NCBI GenBank assembly: GCA_944321565.1
Contig: CALULT010000006.1
Coordinates: 20,338 to 84,337 of the forward strand
Length of the DNA stretch: 64,000 nucleotides
Direction of reading: 5' to 3'
Source of the DNA: an uncultured Paraprevotella sp.
GTDB lineage: Bacteria; Bacteroidota; Bacteroidia; Bacteroidales; Bacteroidaceae
Positions 33,256 through 41,374 of the stretch are shown here, in pieces. Each line of letters starts with the position of its first letter. Within the stretch, counting starts at the first letter, position 1. The position numbers were made by a program, and so were the translations under genes. The notes beneath the pieces are model-generated. The model ran no database searches. It was given only the letters and a program-made list of their open reading frames with translations, and had not been told where the DNA came from.

Positions 33256-33310
33256 GGGAAACCCCTCCGGCCCTGCGGGCCACCTCCCCTACAAGGCGGA
33301 GGAGTTTTCC
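33256..33310 (-). repeat. Intergenic GC-rich hairpin repeat, family A
   Basis: Reverse-oriented copy: GGGAAACCCCTCCGGCCCTG, CGGGCCACCTCCCCTACAAG, GCGGAGGAGTTTTCC. It abuts the minisatellite that begins at 33335. Confidence 0.8.
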
Positions 33311-33334
33311 ATTCCGCCTTGTTGCTGACAGTTT

Positions 33335-33491
33335 CAGGCCTTTGGAACTGGGTGTTCCAGGCCTTTGGAACTGGGTGTTTCAGGCCTTGGAACTGGGTGT
33401 TCCAGGCCTTTGGAACTGGGTGTTTCAGGCCTTGGAACTGGGTGTTTCAGGCCTTGGAACTGGGTGTTTCAGGCCTTGGAACTGGGTGTTT
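33335..33491. repeat. 22/23-bp minisatellite, seven tandem copies
   Basis: Seven head-to-tail copies of CAGGCCTTGGAACTGGGTGT followed by TT or TC, with unit lengths 23, 23, 22, 23, 22, 22 and 22. A decayed eighth copy starts CAGGCTCTG. The 23-bp units carry one extra T (CTTTGG). There are no spacers, so it is not a CRISPR array. It lies in gene-free DNA downstream of both flanking genes. Confidence 0.93.
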
Positions 33492-33568
33492 CAGGCTCTG
33501 AAATTTTCATGCCGACCGAAGTCATGTTCCCACACAAAAAAGATGCCTTGGGGTATATAAAACAGGAA

Positions 33569-33603
33569 GGGGCGGAAGATGCCACACACGGCACTTCCGC
33601 CCC
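33569..33603 (-). terminator. Rho-independent terminator of the aldolase gene
   Basis: Perfect GGGGCGGAAG stem (33569-33578 with 33594-33603), extended by GCC/GGC inside, followed in the minus direction by TTCCTGTTTT. It lies 22 bases beyond the stop codon. Confidence 0.9.
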
Positions 33604-33625
33604 ATTTCAATGATATGCTATGAGA

Positions 33626-34624
33626 TTACAACTTGTCGTTAGAACCCAGCACGTTGATGATTTTGTGCTCGTAGAGCTTCTTCATGTTATCACGGGCCGG
33701 ACCCAGATACTTGCGCGGATCGAACTCAGCCGGCTTCTCGGCCAGCACCTTGCGCACGGCAGCCGTCATGGCCAGACGGGAGTCGGAGTCGATGTTGATC
33801 TTGCAAACCGCGCTCTTGGCAGCCTTGCGCAACTCGTCTTCGGGAATACCGATGGCTGCTTCCAGCTTGCCGCCATACTGGTTGATGGTGTCCACCTCTT
33901 CCTGAGGCACGGAAGAAGAACCGTGAAGCACGATGGGGAAGCCGGGAAGCTCCTTCATCACGCCGTCCAGCACGTCGAATGCCAAAGGAGGAGGAACCAA
34001 ACGACCCGTAGCGGGATCCACATGACACTGTTCGGGCTTGAACTTGAAAGCACCGTGAGACGTACCGATGGAGATGGCCAAAGAGTCGCAACCGGTCTTG
34101 GTCACAAAGTCAACCACTTCTTCGGGACGGGTGTAGGTGTGGTGTTCAGCCACAACTTCGTCTTCCACGCCGGCCAACACGCCGAGTTCGCCTTCGACCG
34201 TCACGTCGTATTGGTGTGCATAGTCAACCACCTTCTTTGTCAGAGCCACGTTCTCATCGTAGGGCAGATGTGAACCGTCGATCATGACAGAAGAGAAGCC
34301 CATGTCCACGCAGTCCTTGCACAGCTCGAAGCTGTCGCCATGGTCGAGATGGAGCACGATTTGCGGATTGGGGCAACCCAATTCCTTGGCATATTCCACA
34401 GCACCCTGAGCCATGTAACGCAGCAAAGTGGCGTTGGCATAGTTGCGGGCACCCTTAGACACCTGAAGAATCACCGGGGACTTGGTTTCCACGGCAGCTT
34501 GGATAATGGCCTGCATCTGTTCCATGTTGTTGAAGTTGAATGCAGGAATGGCATAACCGCCATTGATGGCTTTCTTGAACATCTCACGGGTGTTCACCAA
34601 ACCTAATTCTTTGTAACTAACCAT
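33626..34624 (-). CDS. fba: Class II fructose-1,6-bisphosphate aldolase
   Basis: Cytoplasmic zinc-dependent aldolase of glycolysis and gluconeogenesis, splitting fructose-1,6-bisphosphate into dihydroxyacetone phosphate and glyceraldehyde-3-phosphate. It has 332 residues. The class II landmarks are PAFNFNNMEQMQAII near the N-terminus, LHLDHGDSFELCKDCVDMGF with the zinc His and catalytic Asp, SVMIDGSHLPYDENV, GELGVLAG, GTSHGAFKF with a zinc His, and LHGSSSVPQEE. It is a single-gene unit with a -7 element at 34678-34685 and a strong terminator. Confidence 0.96.
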   Translation of the reverse strand: MVSYKELGLVNTREMFKKAINGGYAIPAFNFNNMEQMQAIIQAAVETKSPVILQVSKGARNYANATLLRYMAQGAVEYAKELGCPNPQIVLHLDHGDSFELCKDCVDMGFSSVMIDGSHLPYDENVALTKKVVDYAHQYDVTVEGELGVLAGVEDEVVAEHHTYTRPEEVVDFVTKTGCDSLAISIGTSHGAFKFKPEQCHVDPATGRLVPPPLAFDVLDGVMKELPGFPIVLHGSSSVPQEEVDTINQYGGKLEAAIGIPEDELRKAAKSAVCKINIDSDSRLAMTAAVRKVLAEKPAEFDPRKYLGPARDNMKKLYEHKIINVLGSNDKL

Positions 34625-34677
34625 ATCTTTATAATTTAAAAAAGAACGAATAATCTCATCCGGTTTTTAGACAGGGA

Positions 34678-34685
34678 CAAAGATA
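34678..34685 (-). promoter_or_regulatory. -7 element of the aldolase gene
   Basis: TATCTTTG, an exact TAnnTTTG match 53 bases upstream of the ATG. No -33 element was found at the standard distance. Confidence 0.5.
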
Positions 34686-34737
34686 GGAATTTTTCTGCAA
34701 ATTCGCACTCCCGTCCCTGTTTTTTTATCCGCGAGGG

Positions 34738-35784
34738 TCATTTCAATTCCTTCACCAAATAGACCAGCACGGGCAGGTGGTCGCTGTAGCCGTTGAGCCA
34801 CGTGCCGCTGGCATGGGTGCGTTTGGTGTTTCCCTTGTAACGTCCTTCCGTTTGGAAAAGATAATTGCGCATGAATATTTCATTTTTGAAATACTTCAGG
34901 CTGGAATAATCCTTTTTCCCGTCGCGGTTGAGCAAACCGGGCGAAAGCACAATCTGGTCGAACAGGTTCCATTTCCCGTCATACATCAGCGTCCCCTGCC
35001 CTTTCCTGACCAAGACATCCCACCAGGGATTATAGAAATCGCCTTTGTCCACATCTTCCATCTTGCGCTTGGCCCCCAATGCCTTGGCCATGCTGGGACT
35101 GAAAGGGTCGTCGTTCATGTCGCCCATCACGATGATTTTCATGTCGGGGCTGGCCTTGCGTATGCTGTCCGTCAGGGCACGCACCTGCTCCCCTGCCCGC
35201 TCACGGTAGTAGGACACGGCGGCACGGCTGGGCCAGTGGCACACGATGAACGTCACGTCGTCGTCCGCCAACTTGCCTTGCACGGTGAGAAAACCGCGGG
35301 TGCGCTGCGCACTGTCCTTTTCCTCATATATATAAGGCTGGAGAAAAGACTTCTCCGGGGTGAAAAAACGCGGATTGTAGAGCAAGGCACAATCAATGCC
35401 ACGGAAATCGGGCCCCTCGATGTGGACGAACTTCATGCCCCGCTCCTTCAGCTTGGGTTGCGCCACGAGGTCGGCCAGCACCCTGCTGTTTTCCACCTCG
35501 GACACGCCGATGACCGCTGCCCCCACGCCCGGCAGGCGGTCTGTCCCCATCTCGGCCAACACGGTGGACATGTTCTTCAACTTGGCAAAATACTTCATGC
35601 CGTTCCACTTCATCGCGCCTTCGGGAAGATATTCATAATCGTTCTTTCCCTCGTCATGGATGGTGTCGAAAAGGTTTTCCTGATTGTAGAACCCCACGGC
35701 GTACATCCCGAATTTCTTTTCTTGGGCCGACACGGCCATCACCCACACCAAGCAGGCAACGGCGGCCATCCACAGTCTTTTCAT
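34738..35784 (-). CDS. Secreted endonuclease/exonuclease/phosphatase-fold protein
   Basis: Metal-dependent phosphodiesterase fold (DNase I-like EEP superfamily), 348 residues from the ATG at 35784 (MKRLWMAAVACLVWVMAVSA), which gives a type I signal peptide; ATG 35790 is equally possible. EEP motifs run in order: FYNQENLFDT (metal Asn region), IGVSEVENSRVL (catalytic Glu), IVCHWPSR (His), IVMGDMNDDP (Asp/Asn) and NGYSDHLPVLV (Asp-His). It acts in the periplasm or outside the cell, most likely on nucleic acids, though phospholipid or sugar-phosphate substrates are possible in this superfamily. It is divergent from the TonB receptor operon, with a shared 152-base promoter region. Confidence 0.88.
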   Translation of the reverse strand: MKRLWMAAVACLVWVMAVSAQEKKFGMYAVGFYNQENLFDTIHDEGKNDYEYLPEGAMKWNGMKYFAKLKNMSTVLAEMGTDRLPGVGAAVIGVSEVENSRVLADLVAQPKLKERGMKFVHIEGPDFRGIDCALLYNPRFFTPEKSFLQPYIYEEKDSAQRTRGFLTVQGKLADDDVTFIVCHWPSRAAVSYYRERAGEQVRALTDSIRKASPDMKIIVMGDMNDDPFSPSMAKALGAKRKMEDVDKGDFYNPWWDVLVRKGQGTLMYDGKWNLFDQIVLSPGLLNRDGKKDYSSLKYFKNEIFMRNYLFQTEGRYKGNTKRTHASGTWLNGYSDHLPVLVYLVKELK

Positions 35785-35936
35785 GCTCATAATTCCTGTT
35801 TTTATGAATTCCATGTTACAAATATGGCCTTTTTCGGCGGGCAAGCCAAAAAAAGTCGCGAAAAAGTGGCGCACAACCCCCTCAGATTTGAAAATAATGT
35901 GTTTCTTTGTAATATCAATATAATAAATCTACGAAA

Positions 35937-38495
35937 ATGGGTATAAAGAAGACTTTGATGCTATCGGCCTTTTTTGTTCCGGCACTTTTGCAGGCACAGC
36001 AGGTGGACACGCTGGCCGTCGTCCAGCAAAGGGCACAGAACGAAAATGCCGATTTCTCGTTCACGGAATCACAGCTGGACGAAGATGACGATGCCGGACA
36101 GACCGTTTCGGCCATCACGGGCGTGAACAACGACCTCTACGTCTCCGAAGTAGGCTATCTGTTCAGCCCGATGCGCTTCCGCCTCAGGGCCTACAAGAAC
36201 ACCAGCAACGACATGTTCGTCAACGGGGTGCCGTTCAAGGACACGGAACGCGGCGTGTTCAACTACAGTTCCATCGGCGGCCTGAACGACGTGACACGCA
36301 ACCGCGAAGGCTCACCCTTTTTCCTGATGAACCAGTTCGGTTACGCGCCCGTGGGAGGGGCAGACAACATCAACCTACGCGCCGGACAATACGCGGCTGG
36401 ACATAAAATCACCCTTTCGGGCACCAACCGGAACTATCGCGCCCGTGCCATGTACACTTATTCTTCCGGCTACACCGACAAGGGATGGGCCTTCACTGGT
36501 TCCATCGGCTACCGCTGGGCCAACGAAGGTTTTGTGGAGGGCACGTTTTACAATTCTTTTGCCTACCTCTTGGGCTTCCAAAAGCTGATTGGCGACCGCC
36601 ACAGCCTGAGCTTCACCACCTACGGCTCACCCACGGAACGCGCCCAACAGGGTTCGTCCACCGAAGAAGCCTACTGGCTGGCCAACGACCACTACTATAA
36701 CCCGAACTGGGGTTACCAAAACGGAGAGAAAAGGAACGCGCGTATCGTGAACTCCTACGAGCCGACCGCCATCCTGACGTGGGACTTCGACATCGACGAG
36801 CGCACGAAACTCTCCACCTCCTTCTCCGGAAAATACAGCCTGTATGCCAGCAGCGCATTGGGCTGGAGCGGCAACGCCGCCGACCCGCGCCCAGACTATT
36901 ACAAGAAACTGCCGAGCGGACAAATCAGCGGCAACGTGTTCAACCAGCCGCTCAGCGACGAAGACGTGCAGACCTGGCAAAACGCCTACGACTACTGGAC
37001 CAGCTCAAAAGCACACCGCCAGATTGACTGGGACGCCATGTACTACGCCAACGCACAACAGAAAGCCTTGGGCGGCGAGGCACTCTACTACGTGGAGAAA
37101 CGCCACAACGACCAAATGACCTTCAACTTGGCTTCCACGCTCAAGCGAGACTTGCAGAAGAACGGCAACATCACCGCCGGCGTCAACCTGAGCACCACCA
37201 AGGGCATGCATTACAAGACGATGAAGGACCTGCTGGGAGCCAACCGCTTCACGGATGTCGATAAATTCTCCGTGCGCGACTATGGGCTCCATTCCAGCAT
37301 GATACAGAACGACCTGGACAACCCGAACCGCGTCATCGGCGAAGGCGACCGATTCGGCTACGACTATAACGTATTCGTCAACAAGGCACAGGCATGGAGC
37401 AACTACCAATACACGAAACGCTTCTTCAGCCTCTTCCTGGCCGGACGACTCGGCGGCACCACCATTGAGCGCGAAGGCCTGATGCGCAACGGGCGCGCGG
37501 CTAACAACTCGAAGGGCAGCAGCGGCACGGCCAAGTTCCTCGAAGGCGGTGCAAAAGCGGGGCTGACCTTCCGCATCGGCGGACTCCACACCTTTAATAT
37601 AGGCGGTGGCTATGAGGAAAACGCGCCGTTGGCCTACAACGCCTTTGTCGCACCGCGACTGAAAAACGACTTCGCCACAGGACTGAAAAATGAACAGGTG
37701 CTCACCGCCGAGTTCAACTATGCCTACAACGGCCCCATCTTCGCAGCCAAAGTGAACGCCTACTACACACGCTTCAACGACGTGACGGAGTTGGACCAGT
37801 TCTACAACGACCAGGAATCGCGCTACACCTACCTCTCCATGACGGGGGTGGAAAAGGAATACATGGGCGTGGAGCTGGCTGCCAGCGTGAAGCTCACGTC
37901 CAACCTGACGCTGAACGCCCTGGCCACCTACAGCAACGCGGAATATGTGAACAACCCCGATGCCGTGCTGACGTATGAAAACGAAAGCGAAAGCAACCGC
38001 GACAGGGTTTACATCGATGGCATGAAGGAAAGCGGCACCCCGCTCTCGGCCTACAGCCTCGGGCTGGACTACAACGTGAACGGCTGGTTCTTCAGCATCA
38101 ACGGGAACTATTACCACCGCGGCTTCATCGACTTCTCCACCTACCGTCGGCTGGGACAAGTGTTGGGCGCGTCGGAAACCAGCAGCGGCATCGTCGGCGA
38201 GGACGGACAAACGGTCGGCGTGAACATCCCCGAACAGGAAGAGTTCAACGGCGGCTTCATGCTCGACCTCTCCATCGGCAAATACATCCGCCTGCAGAAA
38301 GGACGCAGCATGAGCATCAACCTCACGCTGAACAACGTGACCAACAACACGAATATGAAGACGGGCGGCTACGAACAGAACCGCGATGACGCCTACGACG
38401 ACGGGCGCGAACGTCCCTACCAGTTCTCGCGCCACTCCAAATACTACTACGCGCAAGGGCTCAACGGCTTCCTCAACGTGAACTTCAGATTCTAA
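35937..38495 (+). CDS. TonB-dependent outer membrane receptor
   Basis: Outer-membrane importer driven by TonB, 852 residues, with signal peptide MGIKKTLMLSAFFVPALLQA. There is no SusC-type CarboxypepD-like N-terminal domain; the plug begins almost at once (QTVSAITGVNNDLYVSEVGYLF). The barrel shows alternating aromatic strands such as NYRARAMYTYSSGYTDKGWA and ends LNGFLNVNFRF with a terminal Phe. The genes behind it encode two lipoproteins and a secreted nuclease, so the imported material may be nucleotides or oligonucleotides. This is inferred from neighbours only. No SusD gene is present. Confidence 0.88.
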   Translation: MGIKKTLMLSAFFVPALLQAQQVDTLAVVQQRAQNENADFSFTESQLDEDDDAGQTVSAITGVNNDLYVSEVGYLFSPMRFRLRAYKNTSNDMFVNGVPFKDTERGVFNYSSIGGLNDVTRNREGSPFFLMNQFGYAPVGGADNINLRAGQYAAGHKITLSGTNRNYRARAMYTYSSGYTDKGWAFTGSIGYRWANEGFVEGTFYNSFAYLLGFQKLIGDRHSLSFTTYGSPTERAQQGSSTEEAYWLANDHYYNPNWGYQNGEKRNARIVNSYEPTAILTWDFDIDERTKLSTSFSGKYSLYASSALGWSGNAADPRPDYYKKLPSGQISGNVFNQPLSDEDVQTWQNAYDYWTSSKAHRQIDWDAMYYANAQQKALGGEALYYVEKRHNDQMTFNLASTLKRDLQKNGNITAGVNLSTTKGMHYKTMKDLLGANRFTDVDKFSVRDYGLHSSMIQNDLDNPNRVIGEGDRFGYDYNVFVNKAQAWSNYQYTKRFFSLFLAGRLGGTTIEREGLMRNGRAANNSKGSSGTAKFLEGGAKAGLTFRIGGLHTFNIGGGYEENAPLAYNAFVAPRLKNDFATGLKNEQVLTAEFNYAYNGPIFAAKVNAYYTRFNDVTELDQFYNDQESRYTYLSMTGVEKEYMGVELAASVKLTSNLTLNALATYSNAEYVNNPDAVLTYENESESNRDRVYIDGMKESGTPLSAYSLGLDYNVNGWFFSINGNYYHRGFIDFSTYRRLGQVLGASETSSGIVGEDGQTVGVNIPEQEEFNGGFMLDLSIGKYIRLQKGRSMSINLTLNNVTNNTNMKTGGYEQNRDDAYDDGRERPYQFSRHSKYYYAQGLNGFLNVNFRF

Positions 38496-38519
38496 CCCAC
38501 CACTAAAAAGAGCAAGCAT

Positions 38520-39332
38520 ATGAAAAATATAAGATTATTGTTCATCGCCATGTTGACCGCCATCTTTTCCGGTTGCATGGACCACAACGACGAACCGGCG
38601 GGCTACACCTTCGGCAACCCGTCCATCGGAGAAGCCAACACCACCATTGCCGACCTGAAGACCCGATACAAAGACGTGGCTGCCAGCAACGGGGTGGAAG
38701 AAGTCACGGACGACATCATCCTCTCGGGCGTGATTGTCGGCGACGACGAGTCGGGCAACATCTACAAGAACCTCTACCTAAACGACGGCACGGGCACACT
38801 CGTGATTGGCATCAACAGCACAGGGCTGTATGCCACGCTTCCCGTGGGACAGAAAATCGCCATCGATTGCAAAGGGCTGCACGTGGGCGGATACGGCACG
38901 ATGCTCCAGCTCGGCGGACTCTACCAGGGCAACATCGGACGCATGTCGGAATACTTGTGGAAAAGCCACGTGAAGGCCATCGGCGAACCGAGCCTGTCCT
39001 ATCCCGAACTCACCCCAATGGAGGTCGATGAAAACTGGCTGTCGTCTGCCAACCAGGCTGACGCCCCGTTCTTCGTCAAGTTCAAGGGCGTGACCTTCGC
39101 CGAAGCCGACGGGCTGACCCAATATGCAGCACCCGACAACCTTGCCGATGGCGGAAACGGTGTCAACCGCACATTGGAAATCGGCGGCACGGACGTCATC
39201 TTCCGCACCAGCACCTACGCCAACTTTGCCACGGACTATATGAAAATGGGCGAAGTCTCTGTGACGGGACTGCTCACTCAATACAACGGCGAATGGCAAA
39301 TCGTGGCCCGCACCATCAGAGACATTGAATAA
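38520..39332 (+). CDS. DUF5689-type lipoprotein
   Basis: Predicted surface lipoprotein of 270 residues. The lipoprotein signal ends AIFSGC, followed by MDHNDEPAGYTFG. The DUF5689-like, OB-fold-like segment is at about residues 40-140: TIADLKTRYKDV, DIILSGVIVGDDESGNIYKN, LYLNDGTGTLVIGI, LPVGQKIAIDCKGLHVGGYG. The C-terminal half (VKFKGVTFAE, VSVTGLLTQYNGEWQIVART) repeats a similar beta pattern. It lies 24 bases after the receptor gene. OB-like domains of this kind often sit next to extracellular nucleases, and it may present substrate to the receptor, which is an inference. Confidence 0.82.
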   Translation: MKNIRLLFIAMLTAIFSGCMDHNDEPAGYTFGNPSIGEANTTIADLKTRYKDVAASNGVEEVTDDIILSGVIVGDDESGNIYKNLYLNDGTGTLVIGINSTGLYATLPVGQKIAIDCKGLHVGGYGTMLQLGGLYQGNIGRMSEYLWKSHVKAIGEPSLSYPELTPMEVDENWLSSANQADAPFFVKFKGVTFAEADGLTQYAAPDNLADGGNGVNRTLEIGGTDVIFRTSTYANFATDYMKMGEVSVTGLLTQYNGEWQIVARTIRDIE

Positions 39333-39367
39333 ACATTCCAAAAGCAACCACTAAAAAACAGAACAAT

Positions 39368-41263
39368 ATGAAGACGAAAAGCATCATCAGCATTCTATGC
39401 ATCGCCTTGGCGGCATGCTTCTTCCATGCATGCGACGACGTGCCCGCACCATACGAAATCCCGCAGGCGGGCAACACCAGCATATATGGCACCGGCACTC
39501 AGGAAGACCCCTACTCCATCCGCGGAGCCGCACTGAACCAAAACGGCGGGCTTGCCTGGGTGAAAGCCTACATCGTGGGCTACATCCCCTTGTCCACCGG
39601 CGACGACGGGCCAAGCTACACCATCTCCGACATCGTGTTTAGCACGGACGGGGCGGCAGCCTCTAACATCGCCATCGCCTCGGCACCCAACGAAACGAAC
39701 ATCAACAACTGCATGGCCGTGCAGCTGCCCAGCGGCGACGTGCGCTCCGCGCTCAACCTGGCCGACCATCCGGAAAACATCGGCAAGGAAGTGATGCTCT
39801 ATGGCACCATGGAACGCTACTACGGCGGCTCGGGCGTGAAAGGCGTGACGGCAGCCATCCTCGACGGGCAGGAAATCGGGACTATGCCTGAAGAGCCGGG
39901 AGAGGCCATCTTCAGCGCCGACTTCAGCAGCTCGCTCAGCGGATTCACTTCCGTGGCCACATCAGGCAGCCTCTCTTGGTACAACGATTATTCCAGTGCC
40001 ATGGTGACCGGCTTCCAGGATTTCAACGGAGACGGACAAAAAGAGAACCAAGCCGGCGTGACCTACCTTGTCAGCCCAAGCATCGACCTGTCGCAAATCA
40101 CGGAAGCATACATCTCTATCAATATGGCCATCAACTATGAACGCGCCGACATCAACACGAACAACGCCGTCCTCATCAGCAAGAACTATACAGGCGACGC
40201 AAACAGCGCGACCTGGACGCAGCTGACATACAACGCGGACGGCCTGAATTCCAGCTTTACGTTCCGGGAGAAAGAAATGAACATCCCTGCCGAATTCATG
40301 GGCGGCAACGTGACCATCGCCTTACGGCATACCTGCACCGACAGCCAGTCTTCCACTTGGGAAGTGAAGAGCCTCCAGGTGGTTGAAGGAGTTGCCGGGG
40401 AAGAACCTGAAGTGCCCGTGCCCACGCCTGATGAAACCCTCAGCGTGGCCGAAGCCATCGCCTTGTATGATGCCAACAACGCGCAACCCAACGTGCGTGT
40501 GAAAGGTTTCATCGTGGGATACATTGACGGAAAGAGCATAGAAGACGGGGCCACGTTCGGCAACAGCGGCAACGTGTCGAACACCAACCTGATGATTGCC
40601 GACGATGCCAACGAGACAGACTACACGAAATGCCTGGCCATCCAGTTGCCTGCCGGAAACGTGCGCGACGCCTTGAGCCTGCAACAACATCCCGAGAACC
40701 TGGGCAAGGAAGTCTCCTTGCTGGGCAGCCTGGAAAAATATTTCGGCACATACGGCCTGAAGAGCATTAGCGAATATGCCTTGGACGGCGAAGAAACACC
40801 GGATGAACCAGGCGAAGAAGCCACCTTCACGAAGGTGACCAACGTGACCGACGGGACGTATATCATCGCCGTGCAAACGGGCGGGGCGTATAAAGTGGCT
40901 AAGAATGTGGAAGCCAGCTACAACTACGGTTACTTGTATGTCAGCGACGCCACGGCCACGGGCAACACCATCACCCTCAATCCCGAAGGCATGACGTTCA
41001 CCCTCACATCGACAGCGGAAGGATATACCATCCAGGACGAAAGCGGGCGGTACCTGTATATGGAAGGCACATTCAACAATTGGAACCTGAGCAACAACCC
41101 GAGCAGCGGACAATATTACACCATTGACCGCAATGCGGACGGCAACTTCAGAATCGCCAATGCCACCACGGGAAAATGGATGCAGTTTGACGAAGAGTAC
41201 AATAGCTTCGGCTCATATTCCGACGAACGAGGCATCATGCCCTTCCTCTACAAGAAAAACTGA
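39368..41263 (+). CDS. Multidomain lipoprotein with two DUF6359-like OB domains
   Basis: Predicted surface lipoprotein, 631 residues. The lipobox is FFHAC (Cys19). The order is: a first DUF6359-like domain (about 35-165: GTGTQEDPYSIRGAA, VKAYIVGYIPLS, CMAVQLPSGDVRSALNL); a choice-of-anchor-like beta domain (about 175-340: FSADFSSSLSGFTSVATSGS, VTYLVSPSIDLSQITEAY); a second DUF6359-like domain (about 355-475: LSVAEAIALYDANNAQPNVR, VKGFIVGYIDG, CLAIQLPAGNVRDALSL); and a beta-trefoil-like C-terminal domain (GTYIIAVQTGGAYKVAKNVE). The two OB-type copies are clear internal duplicates. It follows the DUF5689 gene by 35 bases. Its role in binding nucleic acid is suggested by fold and context, not shown. 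Confidence 0.8.
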   Translation: MKTKSIISILCIALAACFFHACDDVPAPYEIPQAGNTSIYGTGTQEDPYSIRGAALNQNGGLAWVKAYIVGYIPLSTGDDGPSYTISDIVFSTDGAAASNIAIASAPNETNINNCMAVQLPSGDVRSALNLADHPENIGKEVMLYGTMERYYGGSGVKGVTAAILDGQEIGTMPEEPGEAIFSADFSSSLSGFTSVATSGSLSWYNDYSSAMVTGFQDFNGDGQKENQAGVTYLVSPSIDLSQITEAYISINMAINYERADINTNNAVLISKNYTGDANSATWTQLTYNADGLNSSFTFREKEMNIPAEFMGGNVTIALRHTCTDSQSSTWEVKSLQVVEGVAGEEPEVPVPTPDETLSVAEAIALYDANNAQPNVRVKGFIVGYIDGKSIEDGATFGNSGNVSNTNLMIADDANETDYTKCLAIQLPAGNVRDALSLQQHPENLGKEVSLLGSLEKYFGTYGLKSISEYALDGEETPDEPGEEATFTKVTNVTDGTYIIAVQTGGAYKVAKNVEASYNYGYLYVSDATATGNTITLNPEGMTFTLTSTAEGYTIQDESGRYLYMEGTFNNWNLSNNPSSGQYYTIDRNADGNFRIANATTGKWMQFDEEYNSFGSYSDERGIMPFLYKKN

Positions 41264-41310
41264 GCCATCGAAGAGCGAATGAACTAAAAAAAGATGTGTA
41301 ACCACAGGCA

Positions 41311-41334
41311 GCCCCGCCTTGCACAAGGCGGGGC
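41311..41334 (+). terminator. Perfect hairpin between the lipoprotein and nuclease genes
   Basis: GCCCCGCCTT / AAGGCGGGGC 10-bp perfect stem with a 4-base loop, followed by TATCCTTTTC. It may end most transcripts or protect the upstream mRNA 3' end, lowering nuclease expression relative to the receptor. Confidence 0.7.
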
Positions 41335-41374
41335 TATCCTTTTCACCACATCGCCATTTTTTCTACCCAAAAAC

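Noticed and set aside
33335-33491. CRISPR array
   Set aside because: The units are directly adjacent with no unique spacers, and no cas genes are present. It is a minisatellite.
33012-33613. Overlapping frames (182 and 82 codons) across the hairpin repeats and minisatellite
   Set aside because: They translate repeat DNA (PLRGG-, GWFQALELG-type strings) and have no start context. Such frames are a known source of false gene calls.
37005-38519. 504-codon open frame antisense to the TonB-dependent receptor
   Set aside because: It is a low-complexity Val/His/Glu-rich shadow of a clear receptor gene.
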